In this document: positions 43,258 through 53,289 of the stretch, piece after piece
Numbering within the stretch: position 1 is the first letter of the stretch
Layout: every line of letters starts with the position of its first letter
Assembly: GCF_027924405.1 (NCBI RefSeq)
Contig: NZ_AP026978.1
Span: forward strand, 6,758,001-6,822,000
Origin: Nocardia sputorum
GTDB lineage: Bacteria; Actinomycetota; Actinomycetes; Mycobacteriales; Mycobacteriaceae
Reading direction: 5' to 3'
Length of the DNA: 64,000 nt
Position numbers and translations under genes: made by a program
Notes under the pieces: generated by a model
What the model saw: the letters and a program-made list of their open reading frames with translations, nothing else
Database searches by the model: none
Told to the model about the DNA's origin: nothing

Positions 43258-45054
43258 CTATCCGCGCCCTTCCGTGATCGTGGCCGCCTCCACCTGGTCG
43301 ATCGGCCGGTCGGGTCGGCCGGTGCGCATCCGGCGGTCGATGTAGTTCACCAAGTGGGTCAGCGGGATGGTCAGGATCAGGTAGACCAGCCCGGCCGCCA
43401 CCAGCGGCGATAGATTCCCGGTCTGCGCGTTGAGATCGCGGCCGACGGCGAACAGCTCGCGCTGGGTGGCGAGCAGGCCGAGGAAGTAGATCAGCGAGGA
43501 ATCCTTGATGAGGGCGATGAACTGGTTCATCAAAGCCGGGAGCACTCGGCGCACGCCCTGCGGGATCACCACCAGCGTCATCGCCTGGCGGTATCCGAAA
43601 CCGATGGCGCGCGCCGCTTCCAGCTGCCCCGTCTCGACCGACTGGATGCCGGAGCGGAAGATCTCGCCGATGTAGGCCGAGGCGAGCAGCGCCAGCGCCA
43701 CCGCGCCGAGCCAGTAGGGGTTGTTGCCGGTGAGGTTGCGCACCACCGGGCCGACGCCGAGACCGATCAGCAGGATGATCACCACGGCGGGCAGACCACG
43801 GAAGATGTCGGTGTACACCCGCGCGGGCCAGCGCGACCAGCGGGTGCGTGATATTCCGGCGACCGCGAGGAGCATGCCGAGGACGGTGCCGAGCGCACCC
43901 GAGACCACCGCCAGGATCAGCGTATTGGGCAGGCCGGTCTTGAACAGGTCGGGAAATGCCTTGCGGTACAGCGACCAATCGAAAAACGTGTCCTTCAACT
44001 GCTGCACCGTGGACTTCGGGGCATTCTGCGCGGTTTCGTCCTTCTGCTTGCCCGCGGCGAGCGCGGCGAAGTCCGGTAGCTGCGGCGCGGGGGCGGCCTT
44101 CGAGCCCGGCTTCCAGCCCGGCGGCAGCTGGCGGGGCACCCAGTCGGTGTACAGCTTGGCGTAGGTGCCGTCGGCGATCACCGCGTCCAGGCCGCTGTTG
44201 AGCGCGTCGATCAGCGGCTGATTGTTCTTGGCGACCGCGTAGCCCACGAAGTTGTCCAGGCTGAAGGTGTTCTGCGACACCGACGTTCCGTCACCCGGCT
44301 TGATCGCGCCTTCGGCTTGGGCGGAGGGGGCGACCCAGGCGTCCACCTGGCCGGATTTCAAATTGGCGTAAGCGGTGTTGTAGTCCGGGAACTTCACCGG
44401 GTCCAGCCGCAGCTGGTTCACCACGAATTCGTCCTGCACGGTGCCCTGCACCACCGCGATCCGGGTGTTCCGGTTCAGGTCGGCGAATCCCTTGACCGCG
44501 CTGCCGGTCGGCACCACCAGGGAGAAGTAACCGAAGTCGTAGCCGTTGGTGAAGCCGACCAGTTGGCGGCGCGCGTCCGTGGTGGTGATGTTGGACGAAC
44601 CCACGTCGAAACGGCCGCCGGACACCTGGGCGAGCAGCCCGGCGAACTCGGTGCCGGAGAATTCCACCTGGAGGCCGAGCTTGGCGCCGATCGCCTTCAG
44701 CAGTTCGTTGTCGAAGCCGGTGAACGTGCCCTGCCGGTCGACGCAGATGCTCGGTGGCGCGTCCGACAGCGTGCCCACGCTGAGCTTGCCCGGGGTGATC
44801 AAACCGAGCTTCGAGACGTCGATCGAGGTCAGCGGCACGGTGGCCGCGGTGGTGTAGCGGTCGCTGCCCGCGGCGGCCGAGGAGGCCAGGTTGGTGGGCG
44901 CGGCGGAGGCCGCGGCCAGGCCGGGCGGTGCGCAGAGGTTGCGCTCGGTGCCCGCGTCGTCGGAGCCGGACCCGCACGCCGTCGCGCTGAGACCGACGGC
45001 AAGCAATATCACGGCGATCAACGCACGAGACCGCACAGCGGGCAGAACAGCCAT
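43258..45054 (-). CDS. Fused amino acid-binding lipoprotein and permease (GlnH-GlnP type)
   Basis: A 598-residue fusion. The N-terminus is a lipoprotein signal with lipobox SATAC (Cys27). Residues about 85-320 are a type 3 solute-binding domain (TFTGFDNELLKAIGAKLGL, VGSSNITTTDARRQ). A linker leads to a permease domain (about 375-590) with the EAA-type loop GQLEAARAIGFGYRQAMTLV and several helices. Such fusions are known in actinobacteria and Gram-positives, tethering the receptor to its channel. ATG at 45054 is used; a TTG nine bases upstream is possible. Its ATPase is the next gene. Confidence 0.92.
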   Translation of the reverse strand: MAVLPAVRSRALIAVILLAVGLSATACGSGSDDAGTERNLCAPPGLAAASAAPTNLASSAAAGSDRYTTAATVPLTSIDVSKLGLITPGKLSVGTLSDAPPSICVDRQGTFTGFDNELLKAIGAKLGLQVEFSGTEFAGLLAQVSGGRFDVGSSNITTTDARRQLVGFTNGYDFGYFSLVVPTGSAVKGFADLNRNTRIAVVQGTVQDEFVVNQLRLDPVKFPDYNTAYANLKSGQVDAWVAPSAQAEGAIKPGDGTSVSQNTFSLDNFVGYAVAKNNQPLIDALNSGLDAVIADGTYAKLYTDWVPRQLPPGWKPGSKAAPAPQLPDFAALAAGKQKDETAQNAPKSTVQQLKDTFFDWSLYRKAFPDLFKTGLPNTLILAVVSGALGTVLGMLLAVAGISRTRWSRWPARVYTDIFRGLPAVVIILLIGLGVGPVVRNLTGNNPYWLGAVALALLASAYIGEIFRSGIQSVETGQLEAARAIGFGYRQAMTLVVIPQGVRRVLPALMNQFIALIKDSSLIYFLGLLATQRELFAVGRDLNAQTGNLSPLVAAGLVYLILTIPLTHLVNYIDRRMRTGRPDRPIDQVEAATITEGRG

Positions 45055-45202
45055 GACGGACAACCCTAGCCGCGGAAATCTGCTATTCCGCAGCTACCCC
45101 GAGTCGGTGACCTCGGAAACCATGTGCGCCCGGCGGTCGAAGATTCCGATCATCATGATCCGAATTCCGGGGCGCAGCGGATCAGCCGGCAGGCAATCCG
45201 GC

Positions 45203-45997
45203 TCAGGCCAGTCCGCTGACCGGTTCCGGATTGACCTCGTCACGCCATCGCACGGCTTTCGCGACCTCGCTGAGGTCGTAGTCGGGGCCGCCGGCCCCGA
45301 TGGTGAAGGTCGTCACGCCCGCTTCGACGAAGGCGGGCGCCTTCTCCAGGCCCGGCCACTGCACCGAGCGCTCGATGCGCGCCTGGTCGGCGCCGACGGC
45401 GGCGCAGTGTTCGGCGAGCACCTTGTTCTTGTGCGCGAGCACGTCCAGGTCGGCGAAGGTGTGCCACATGTCGGCGTACTGCGCGACCAGTCGCAATGTC
45501 TTCTTCTCGCCCCCGCCGCCGATGAGAATCGGCAGGTCGCGGGTCGGTCGCGGGTTGAGCTTCGGCAACCGGGCGCTGATCCGGGCCAGGGTCTCCTTCA
45601 GCAGCTCCAGCCTGCTGCCCGCGGTGCCGAATTCGTAGCCGTACTCGTCGTAGTCCTTCTCGAACCAGCCCGCGCCGAGGCCGAGAATCAGCCGGCCGCC
45701 ACTGATGTGGTCGACGGTGCGCGCCATGTCGGCCAGCAGATCCGGATTGCGATAGCCACCGCCGGTCACCAGCGCGCCGATCTCCACCCGCTCGGTCTGC
45801 TCGGCGAACGCGCCCAGCATCGTCCAGCACTCGAAGTGCGCGCCGTCGGGATCGCCGGTGAGCGGGTAGAAGTGGTCCCAGTTGAAGACGATGTCGACAC
45901 CCGCGTCCTCGCAGCGCAGCACCGCGTCGCGGATGAGCCGGTATTCCGGCGCGTGCTGCGGCTGTAGCTGAACTCCGATACGCACTGGACGACTCAT
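45203..45997 (-). CDS. LLM-class F420-dependent oxidoreductase
   Basis: A 264-residue luciferase-like protein of the TIGR03560 kind: RIGVQLQPQHAPEYRLIRDA, VFNWDHFYPLTGDPDGAHFE, GLGAGWFEKDYDEYGYEFG and PILIGGGGEKKTLRLVAQYA. These blocks form the F420 and active-site pocket of this group. ATG at 45997 has AGGAG seven bases upstream, better than GTG at 46003. It is divergent from the PucR regulator, which might control it. Substrate unknown. Confidence 0.9.
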   Translation of the reverse strand: MSRPVRIGVQLQPQHAPEYRLIRDAVLRCEDAGVDIVFNWDHFYPLTGDPDGAHFECWTMLGAFAEQTERVEIGALVTGGGYRNPDLLADMARTVDHISGGRLILGLGAGWFEKDYDEYGYEFGTAGSRLELLKETLARISARLPKLNPRPTRDLPILIGGGGEKKTLRLVAQYADMWHTFADLDVLAHKNKVLAEHCAAVGADQARIERSVQWPGLEKAPAFVEAGVTTFTIGAGGPDYDLSEVAKAVRWRDEVNPEPVSGLA

Positions 45998-46135
45998 GTG
46001 CACTCTCCTCGTCGCTCGGCCCGCCCCGCCCCGAGGCTACCGGGGCGGTGGGGGTTCCCGCAGGCAGCCGCACCGCGCCTCCGGCACGGGCTACGTTGGG
46101 GACGCGAGACCGAGCCGGTGGATGGAGGTGTCGGC

Positions 46136-47386
46136 GTGGCCGGCGGCGAGAACGAGGTGGTTCGCGCGGTCGTGTCGACGATGCTGCGCGATCGCGACGA
46201 CGTGATCGCCGAGTTGTCGGCGGTGATGCGCGCGCAAGTCGTGACGCTCGACTCGGACGCCCGGCTGCGGGGGCTGTTCGAAGCGGGCACCACCGACAAC
46301 CTGATGTCCGCCCTCGACTTCGTGCAGAACGACGCCGCCGAGGACGACGTGCACGCCCCCGATCGGGCCCTGGTGTACGCGCGCACGCTCGCGCAGCGCG
46401 ACGTCCCGCTGTCCGCGCTGATTCGCGCCTATCGGGTGGGGCACGCCGGGTTCCTCGACATCGCGATGCGCTACGCCGTGGAACTGGGCGGCCCCGACAG
46501 TTCGGCGGCCATCATCCGGATCGTCCACCGCAGCGCGGTGTACATCGACCGGGTGTGCGAGCACGTCGGCGTCGCTTACGAACAGGAACGCGACCGGTGG
46601 GTGGGCAGCCGCGGCGCCCTGCGGCAGGAATGGGTGGCGCGCGTGCTCGACGGCTCGGCCGACGACATCGGGCAAGCCGAGCAAGTACTGCGCTATCCGC
46701 TGTCCGGCCGCCACATCGCGGTGAACGCCTGGACCGAGCCGCAGCTCTCGGCGCGGGCCGCGGTGGACGTGCTCGATGCCGTTCGCGCCGCGCTGGTTCC
46801 GCTGTTCGGCAACCCGCGCCGGGCGCTGGTGGTACCGACCGACGAACGCGAAGTCCGGCTGTGGTTCGCCGTCGCCGAGGACACGACGATCGACGCCGGG
46901 GCCATCGAACGCACGCTGTCGGCCATGTCGTTGCCGGTGCGGGTAGCGCTCGGCGGGTGCGGCGCAGGCGTGGCCGGATTCCGCCGCAGCCTGCGCCAAG
47001 CCGACCGCGTACGCGAACTCGTGCTGCTCGCCGGTTCCGGCGCGCCGCGCGCGGTGTCGCACGACCAGGTGGCGGCCGTCGCGCTCCTGGGCGGCGACAT
47101 CGAGGAACTGCGCCACTACGTGGCCGACTGCTTGGGTGAGCTCGCCACCGACAACCAGCGCAATCTCTGGCTGCGCGAAACCCTGCGCGTCTTCTTGGCC
47201 AGCAACCGCAGCTACGCCGCCGCCGCCGAAGAGCTGGCGGTGCACCGCAACACCGTCCAGTACCGGGTGCGGCAGGCGCTCGAACTGGTCGGCGACGTCT
47301 TCGACGATCACGACCGCACGCTGCACCTGCATCTCGCCTTGCAAGCCGCGCGCTGGCTCGGACCAGCGGTGCTGCGACCGGTCTGA
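46136..47386 (+). CDS. PucR/CdaR-type transcription regulator
   Basis: A 416-residue regulator. The N-terminal part (about 20-160) is a helical sensor domain (VPLSALIRAYRVGHAGFLDI), the middle (about 180-330) is GGDEF-like, and the C-terminal PucR HTH is ETLRVFLASNRSYAAAAEEL then AVHRNTVQYRVRQALELVG. GTG at 46136 is set by GGAGG seven bases upstream. It lies between a divergent LLM gene and a downstream phosphotriesterase-like gene, both possible targets. Ligand unknown. Confidence 0.88.
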   Translation: MAGGENEVVRAVVSTMLRDRDDVIAELSAVMRAQVVTLDSDARLRGLFEAGTTDNLMSALDFVQNDAAEDDVHAPDRALVYARTLAQRDVPLSALIRAYRVGHAGFLDIAMRYAVELGGPDSSAAIIRIVHRSAVYIDRVCEHVGVAYEQERDRWVGSRGALRQEWVARVLDGSADDIGQAEQVLRYPLSGRHIAVNAWTEPQLSARAAVDVLDAVRAALVPLFGNPRRALVVPTDEREVRLWFAVAEDTTIDAGAIERTLSAMSLPVRVALGGCGAGVAGFRRSLRQADRVRELVLLAGSGAPRAVSHDQVAAVALLGGDIEELRHYVADCLGELATDNQRNLWLRETLRVFLASNRSYAAAAEELAVHRNTVQYRVRQALELVGDVFDDHDRTLHLHLALQAARWLGPAVLRPV

Positions 47387-47406
47387 GCCGCGACCGGGCG
47401 AGGTCG

Positions 47407-47427
47407 TTTCGTGCGCTCCGCACGAAA
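47407..47427. terminator. Hairpin after the PucR gene
   Basis: A perfect 9-bp stem TTTCGTGCG-CTC-CGCACGAAA. It lies 20 bp after the PucR stop and about 100 bp before the lactonase gene, so it can be a terminator of the first or an operator for the second. Confidence 0.6.
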
Positions 47428-47523
47428 GTTGTACGAAGTTTCGGTGCCCGCGACTATGGCCCACCTCACATCCCGGTTCGTAGCATTTCCGCGAATGCGC
47501 AGCTCAGATGAGGAGAAGTCGCT

Positions 47524-48510
47524 GTGTCAATGCTGGAAACCATGCGCGGGCCGATCGATACCGCTGATCTCGGAGTGACACTGATGCACGAGCACGTTTT
47601 CGTGCTCACCGGGGACGTCCAGCAGAACTATCCGGCCGAATGGGGTTCCGAAGAAGAACGCGTCGCCGACGCCGTGCGCCGGCTGCGCGTCGCCTACGAC
47701 GCGGGTGTGCGCACGATCGTCGACCCGACGGTGGTCGGGCTGGGCCGCTACATCCCCCGGATCCAGCGGATCGCCGAGCAGGTGCCGGTGAACCTGGTGG
47801 TGGCCACCGGTATCTATACCTACGGCGATGTCCCGTTCTTCTTCCACTACCGCGGGCCCGCGCTGAACGAGATCGTCGGCGCGCAGGTCCCCGACCCGAT
47901 GGTCGACATGTTCGTCGCCGACATCCGTGACGGCATCGCGGGCACCGGGGTGAAGGCGGGCATGCTCAAGTGCGCGATCGACCGGCAAGGGCTCACCGCG
48001 GGCGTGGAACGGGTGATGCGGGCGGTCGCCAAGGCCCATCTCGAGACCGGCGTCCCGATCACGGTGCACACCCATCCGGAGTCGCGTGCCGGGCTCGACG
48101 TCAAGCGCGTGATGTGCGACGAGGAAGGCGTCGATCCCAGCCGCATCGTGCTCGGGCACAGCGGCGACACCACCGACTGCGATCACCTCGCCGAACTCGC
48201 CGACGCGGGCTTCGTGCTCGGCATGGACCGCTTCGGCATCAACCTCGACACCACCTTCGAAGCCCGCGCCGACACCCTGATCGAGATGGTGCGCCGCGGC
48301 TACACCGATCGGATGGTGCTCTCCCAGGACGCGAGCTGCTACATCGACTGGATCGAGCCCGCCGCCATGGCGGCTCTGCCGCAGTGGCACTACACCCACT
48401 TGTTCGAAGACGTGTTCCCCTATGTGCTCGATCGCGGCGTCACCAAGGATCAGATCGACACCATGCTCGTCGACGTCCCGCGCGCGTTCTTCGAGGCACG
48501 CGCACGCTGA
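47524..48510 (+). CDS. Phosphotriesterase-like lactonase family hydrolase
   Basis: A 328-residue metal-dependent amidohydrolase-fold enzyme. Metal ligands can all be seen: His22/His24 in LMHEHVF, bridging Lys149 in AGMLKCAID, His182 (VHTH) and His212 (VLGHSGD), and Asp269 (LSQDASCY). PLL enzymes open lactones, including some acyl-homoserine lactones, and have weak phosphotriesterase activity. GTG at 47524 has AGGAGA seven bases upstream. It lies 137 bp after the PucR regulator in the same direction. The natural substrate cannot be told. Confidence 0.9.
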   Translation: MSMLETMRGPIDTADLGVTLMHEHVFVLTGDVQQNYPAEWGSEEERVADAVRRLRVAYDAGVRTIVDPTVVGLGRYIPRIQRIAEQVPVNLVVATGIYTYGDVPFFFHYRGPALNEIVGAQVPDPMVDMFVADIRDGIAGTGVKAGMLKCAIDRQGLTAGVERVMRAVAKAHLETGVPITVHTHPESRAGLDVKRVMCDEEGVDPSRIVLGHSGDTTDCDHLAELADAGFVLGMDRFGINLDTTFEARADTLIEMVRRGYTDRMVLSQDASCYIDWIEPAAMAALPQWHYTHLFEDVFPYVLDRGVTKDQIDTMLVDVPRAFFEARAR

Positions 48511-48601
48511 CGTGGCCCGTCGCCGGGCGGCCCGATAGGATCGCCGCACCCTTACTCGGATCGTCCGGCACGTTCCTGCCGGGATGGGATGTGAATTCGT
48601 C

Positions 48602-49684
<1,083 letters not shown>

Positions 49685-49832
49685 GCGCCGCCGAGGGGCG
49701 CGCTCCTCGGCCCTCCGTGGACGCGCGGGCCGCACGACTTCGGTTCTCGGCTCGTACCCACGGATAAGCCGCTCACATTGCTCGGCCAGTCGCGCCGTCG
49801 CCGGTCGGCGGCGCGCCTGTCCGGCGCGGGCA

Positions 49833-50351
49833 TCAGTCCGTCGCGTCCGATCGACGGCGTGCGCGCCGCTGCCGCGCGTAGTCCTCGTTGAGTCGCACGC
49901 CCAGTTCCTCCAGCTCGATCTCGCGACCGGATTCGCTGCGCACCTGCACCCGCACCGGTGCGCCGGTCGCTTCCTCGACCAGAAGCAGCGGAGCCGCCCC
50001 CGGTTGCAGGTAGGCGTCGCCCCACTGCATCAGCGCCAGCACGGCGGGCAGCAGATCGCGGCCCATCCGGGTGAGCACGTACTCGTGCCTGGTGCGCTTG
50101 CCTTCCTCCTGGTAAGGCCGTTTCGTCAGCAAGCCCGCCTCGGTGAGCTTGCGCAACTGGGCCGCGGCCGCCGCGTCGGTGATGCCGACGCGGCTGGCGA
50201 ACCCGTCGAACCGCCGTGTGCCGTAGTACGCCTCGCGCAGGATGAGCACCGCCGAGCGCGTGCCGATGATGTCCATCGCCTTCGCGATCGAGCATTCGTC
50301 GGGTTTCCAGGCGCTGAGATCGGCCAACGGTCCTTCCATCACTGCTGCCAT
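49833..50351 (-). CDS. HxlR-family transcription regulator
   Basis: A 172-residue winged-helix regulator: CSIAKAMDIIGTRSAVLILR, GTRRFDGFASRVGITDAAAA, LRKLTEAGLLTKRPYQEEGK, YVLTRMGRDLLPAVLALMQW are the family blocks, including the conserved N-terminal Cys. HxlR proteins often sense electrophiles or redox change through that Cys. ATG at 50351 is one of four possible Met starts (50363, 50360, 50351, 50339). It is divergent from the thiolase gene, which it may control. Confidence 0.88.
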   Translation of the reverse strand: MAAVMEGPLADLSAWKPDECSIAKAMDIIGTRSAVLILREAYYGTRRFDGFASRVGITDAAAAAQLRKLTEAGLLTKRPYQEEGKRTRHEYVLTRMGRDLLPAVLALMQWGDAYLQPGAAPLLLVEEATGAPVRVQVRSESGREIELEELGVRLNEDYARQRRARRRSDATD

Positions 50352-50397
50352 GACCGACATCATACCGATGCTGACTTGCCTTAACTATTGCCAGGGG

Positions 50398-50408
50398 TAG
50401 TCTGACTA
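50398..50408. promoter_or_regulatory. Inverted repeat TAGTC-T-GACTA between hxlR-like and thiolase genes
   Basis: A short palindrome in the 111-bp divergent gap, with a further half-site ACTATT at 50384. A site here could bind the HxlR-like protein and control both genes. Evidence is the symmetry and position only. Confidence 0.4.
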
Positions 50409-50462
50409 TGTGTTGATAGAGCCAGGCATGGTGGCCGGGCTCTCGGTCCGGAAGGAAGCACC

Positions 50463-51635
50463 ATGAGAGACGCGGTGATTGTCGAAGCGGTACGCACCCC
50501 GATCGGCAAAGGCAAACCGAACGGCGCACTGCACAACGTCAACGCGGTGGACCTGCTGGCCCACAGCCTGCGCGAGGTGGTGGACCGCAGCGGCATCGAT
50601 CCCGCACTCATCGACGACGTGATCGGCGGCGTGGTCACCCAATTCGGCGAGCAGGGCGCGAACATGACCAGGCGGGCCGCACTGGCCGCCGGATATCCCG
50701 AATCCGTCCCGGCGACCACCGTCGACCGGCAGTGCGGCAGCAGCCAGCAGGCCATCCACTTCGCCGCGCAAGGCGTGATCGCGGGCGCCTACGACATCGT
50801 GGTCGCCGCGGGCGTGGAGTCGATGGGCCGGATCCCCATGGGCTCCAACCTGGTCGGTTCGGACGACATCTCCGGCGTCGGCTTCGCCGAGCGCTACCCG
50901 GAGGGCCTGGTGTCGCAGGGCATCAGCGCGGAGCTGATCGCGGCCAAGTGGGGACTGACCCGCACCCAGCTGGACGAGTTCGCGCTCGCCAGCCACGAAA
51001 AGGCCGCGCTCGCCACCAAGAACGGCCTGTTCGCCAGGGAGCTGGCCCCGATCAACGGGCTCGCCACCGACGAGGGCATCCGGGTCGGCAGCACGCTGGA
51101 GACGCTGGCGGTACTGCGTCCCGCGTACTACGACCCGGCCATGGCCGCCCGCTTCCCGCAAATCGGCTGGGAGATCACGGCGGCGACCGCGAGCCAGGTC
51201 AGCGACGGCAGCGCGGCGGTGCTCATCATGACCAGCGAGCGCGCGAAGGAGCTCGGCCTGAAGCCGCTCGCCCGGTTGCACAGCTTCGCGGTGGCCGGCG
51301 ACGATCCGCTGCTGATGCTCACCGCGGTGATCCCGGCGACCAGGAAAGTCCTGCAGCGCGCGGGTCTGCGGCTGTCCGACATCGACCTCGTCGAGATCAA
51401 CGAGGCGTTCTCGCCGGTGGTGCTGGCCTGGGCCCACGACACCGGCGCGGACTTGGCGAAGGTCAACGTCAACGGCGGCGCGATCGCCATCGGGCACCCC
51501 CTCGGCGCCTCCGGCGCCCGCCTGATGACCACGCTCGTGCACGCCATGCAGGACCGCGGCGCCCGCTACGGCCTGCAAACCATGTGCGAGGCAGGCGGCC
51601 TCGCCAACGCCACCATCGTGGAGCGACTGGGCTGA
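50463..51635 (+). CDS. Acetyl-CoA acyltransferase (thiolase)
   Basis: A 390-residue thiolase with full active site: Cys91 in DRQCGSSQQAIHFA, His345 in AIAIGHPLGASGAR and Cys375 in TMCEAGGLANATI; NEAFSPVVLAW is the NEAF block. It does the last step of beta-oxidation (or the reverse condensation). Sequence features such as VTQFGEQGANMTRRA resemble the FadA5/FadA6 group that works on steroid side-chain or ring products in mycobacteria; that assignment is inferred. ATG at 50463 has GGAAGG eight bases upstream. Confidence 0.93.
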   Translation: MRDAVIVEAVRTPIGKGKPNGALHNVNAVDLLAHSLREVVDRSGIDPALIDDVIGGVVTQFGEQGANMTRRAALAAGYPESVPATTVDRQCGSSQQAIHFAAQGVIAGAYDIVVAAGVESMGRIPMGSNLVGSDDISGVGFAERYPEGLVSQGISAELIAAKWGLTRTQLDEFALASHEKAALATKNGLFARELAPINGLATDEGIRVGSTLETLAVLRPAYYDPAMAARFPQIGWEITAATASQVSDGSAAVLIMTSERAKELGLKPLARLHSFAVAGDDPLLMLTAVIPATRKVLQRAGLRLSDIDLVEINEAFSPVVLAWAHDTGADLAKVNVNGGAIAIGHPLGASGARLMTTLVHAMQDRGARYGLQTMCEAGGLANATIVERLG

Positions 51636-51643
51636 TCCATATC

Positions 51644-51696
51644 GCCACCGGCGCTGCGTGTTCGCGGTCGTTCGATGGAACACGCAGGCCGGTGGC
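51644..51696. terminator. Long hairpin after the thiolase gene
   Basis: Arms GCCACCGG..CTGCGTGTTC (51644-51663) and its complement (51678-51696) pair over 18 bp with a small internal bulge and a 14-base loop, just after the thiolase stop. The right part of the left arm (GCGCTGCGTGTTCGCGG) is shared with the element at 60.5 kb. Confidence 0.7.
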
Positions 51697-51829
51697 GTCT
51701 CCCGCCACCGAACCACATCGGCCCGGCTACGTCCTCCAGGCGAGGCCACGCCCGTTCTGGTGGCGCAGCAAACAAAAACAGCCCGGGTTCGCCCGTTCGC
51801 CGCAGGCGCTGGAGCAAGCGGCGGTCGGT

Positions 51830-52361
51830 CGAACCGACACAGCCACAACACCGCGCGCCCCGATCGGCAAGCTCCACTACCAACGCCCCCAGCGCACCTC
51901 AACCACGACTTTCGAGCGAAGCGAGACCGAGCATCCGCCGTTCGCGGCCCGGCTCGCGTTTGCGCGGCCGCCGCGTACGCGACGAAGGAACACAGCGGCG
52001 CTCGCTCGAACCGACACAGCCACAACACCACGCGCCCCGATCGGCAAGCTCCACTACCAACGCCCCCAGCACACCTCAACCACGACTTTCGAGCGAAGCG
52101 AGACCAAGCATCCGCCGTTCGCGGCCCGGCTCGCGTTTGCGCGACCGCCGCGTACGCGACGAAGGAACACAGCGGCGCTCGCTCGAACCGACACAGCCAC
52201 AACACCACGCGCCCAGATCGGCAAGCTCCACTACCAACGCCCCCAGCACACCTCAACCACAACTTTCGAGCGAAGCGAGACCAAGCATCCGCCGTTCGCG
52301 GCCCGGCTCGCGTTTGCGCGGCCGCCGCGCACGCGACGAAGGAGCAAGCGGCGGTCGCGCA
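51830..52361. repeat. Three tandem 177-bp repeats
   Basis: GAACCGACACAGCCACAACA starts at 51831, 52008 and 52185, an exact 177-bp period; copies differ at only a few bases. Each unit includes CGACTTTCGAGCGAAGCGAG and TTCGCGGCCCGGCTCGCGTT. The third unit runs into the double-hairpin element. Confidence 0.92.
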
Positions 52362-52409
52362 AACGCGAGCCATAAGAGGGCCGCGAACACGCCGCGCCGA
52401 AGGCGCGGC
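52264..52409 (-). repeat. Composite double-hairpin element, copy 1
   Basis: On the minus strand: a small hairpin GCCGCGCC-TTC-GGCGCGGC (52391-52409), two bases, then a large imperfect hairpin (52294-52388) with arms of about 35 bp and a loop holding TTGCTCCTTCGTCGCG, then TCTCGCTTCGCTCGAAA. The same order is seen in the other direction at 60522-60667. The small hairpin also sits where a terminator for the gene at 52413 would be. Confidence 0.85.
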
Positions 52410-52412
52410 AAT

Positions 52413-52751
52413 TCAATACGACACCAGCACGACCGCGATCAAGAAACCGATCAGCCAGGATTCGAGGATCAAGGGGACCGCGATGAGCGGGGTCCAGGCG
52501 ATCGGTCGTCGGTCGCGCACTTTCTCGATCACCGAGATGATCGCGGCGAGCACCGACGCCGCGATGCCCGCCCAGGCGACGACCTGCGCCCACGGCAGGT
52601 ATCCGACGCCGCGGCCGTCGCGGCCGTCTCGTGCGAGCACATCGTAGAGCGGCACGAAAGAGGCCATCAGCCAGCCGAATCCGAGCACGATCACCGTACC
52701 CAGCGCGACACGCAGGGCGTCGGTCGTTCGCTGCCGGATGTTGCGCGCCAT
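52413..52751 (-). CDS. Small membrane protein
   Basis: A 112-residue protein with three hydrophobic helices: ALGTVIVLGFGWLMASFVPL, VVAWAGIAASVLAAIISVIE, and LIAVPLILESWLIGFLIAVV at the end. Start MARNIRQRTTD at 52751. It is followed by the double hairpin and lies 36 bp after another small membrane protein gene in the same direction, so they may be co-expressed. No family recognised. Confidence 0.7.
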   Translation of the reverse strand: MARNIRQRTTDALRVALGTVIVLGFGWLMASFVPLYDVLARDGRDGRGVGYLPWAQVVAWAGIAASVLAAIISVIEKVRDRRPIAWTPLIAVPLILESWLIGFLIAVVLVSY

Positions 52752-52787
52752 GCGATCAGCATGACCGGCCGTCGGCCGCACGGCATC

Positions 52788-53183
52788 TCAAGAGCCGGTG
52801 TAGACCTGGGAAGCCAATGCGACGCCTCCGGCGAACGAGAGCACGATCAGCACGATCGCCAGCACCGGCCAGTACCACATGTACCAGCGCTTGATCGCGG
52901 CCAGGATGAGCATCCCCGTAGCCCCGACGACAGCGAGCGCGGTTCCACCCCAGGACACCGCGAACGCCCAGCCCAGATAGTCGGTACGGCAGTTGTCCGT
53001 CCCGCATGGATCGCTGGCGAAGGCGAAGAAAAGCGTGAAGTAAGCGGCGGCGGAGCCGAGGACGGCCGCTACGCAGTACAGCACGATGGCGAGCACGACG
53101 TCCCAGGTCCGCACCGGCCGGTGCCCGGCGGGCGGCGATGCGGGCGCGACGTGCGGCGGCCAAGGCTGCGGGGTGTGGACCAT
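52788..53183 (-). CDS. Small membrane protein with proline-rich start
   Basis: A 131-residue protein with a Pro-rich cytoplasmic start (HTPQPWPPHVAPASPPAG) and three or four helices (VLAIVLYCVAAVLGSAAAYF, ALAVVGATGMLILAAIKRWY, LAIVLIVLSFAGGVALASQ). The loop between the first helices has DPCGTDNCRTDYLG with two Cys. ATG at 53183. It is divergent from menC. Function unknown. Confidence 0.7.
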   Translation of the reverse strand: MVHTPQPWPPHVAPASPPAGHRPVRTWDVVLAIVLYCVAAVLGSAAAYFTLFFAFASDPCGTDNCRTDYLGWAFAVSWGGTALAVVGATGMLILAAIKRWYMWYWPVLAIVLIVLSFAGGVALASQVYTGS

Positions 53184-53289
53184 GCCGCCAACGATCCCCT
53201 CCAGCGCGTCTCGCCGACTCCGGGAAACTACTCGAGTCCGCCTGCGCAATCCCGCGATGGGCCCCCGTAGCCGCCTAAGCTGGTCGGCG

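Larger units (their letters stand above)
51636..52412. other. Non-coding repeat region, 777 bp
   Basis: Between the thiolase and a small membrane gene there is no gene. The stretch holds a terminator-like hairpin, three tandem 177-bp repeats and a large double hairpin. Long frames across it come from the repeats and encode low-complexity Arg/Ala/Gly text, so they are not treated as genes. Confidence 0.8.

Noticed and set aside
50406..52373. Long minus-strand open frame across the thiolase gene and the 177-bp repeats
   Set aside because: It is antisense to a clear thiolase and then reads the tandem repeat as Arg/Ala/Gly-rich text; the repeat period divisible by 3 keeps it open by chance.
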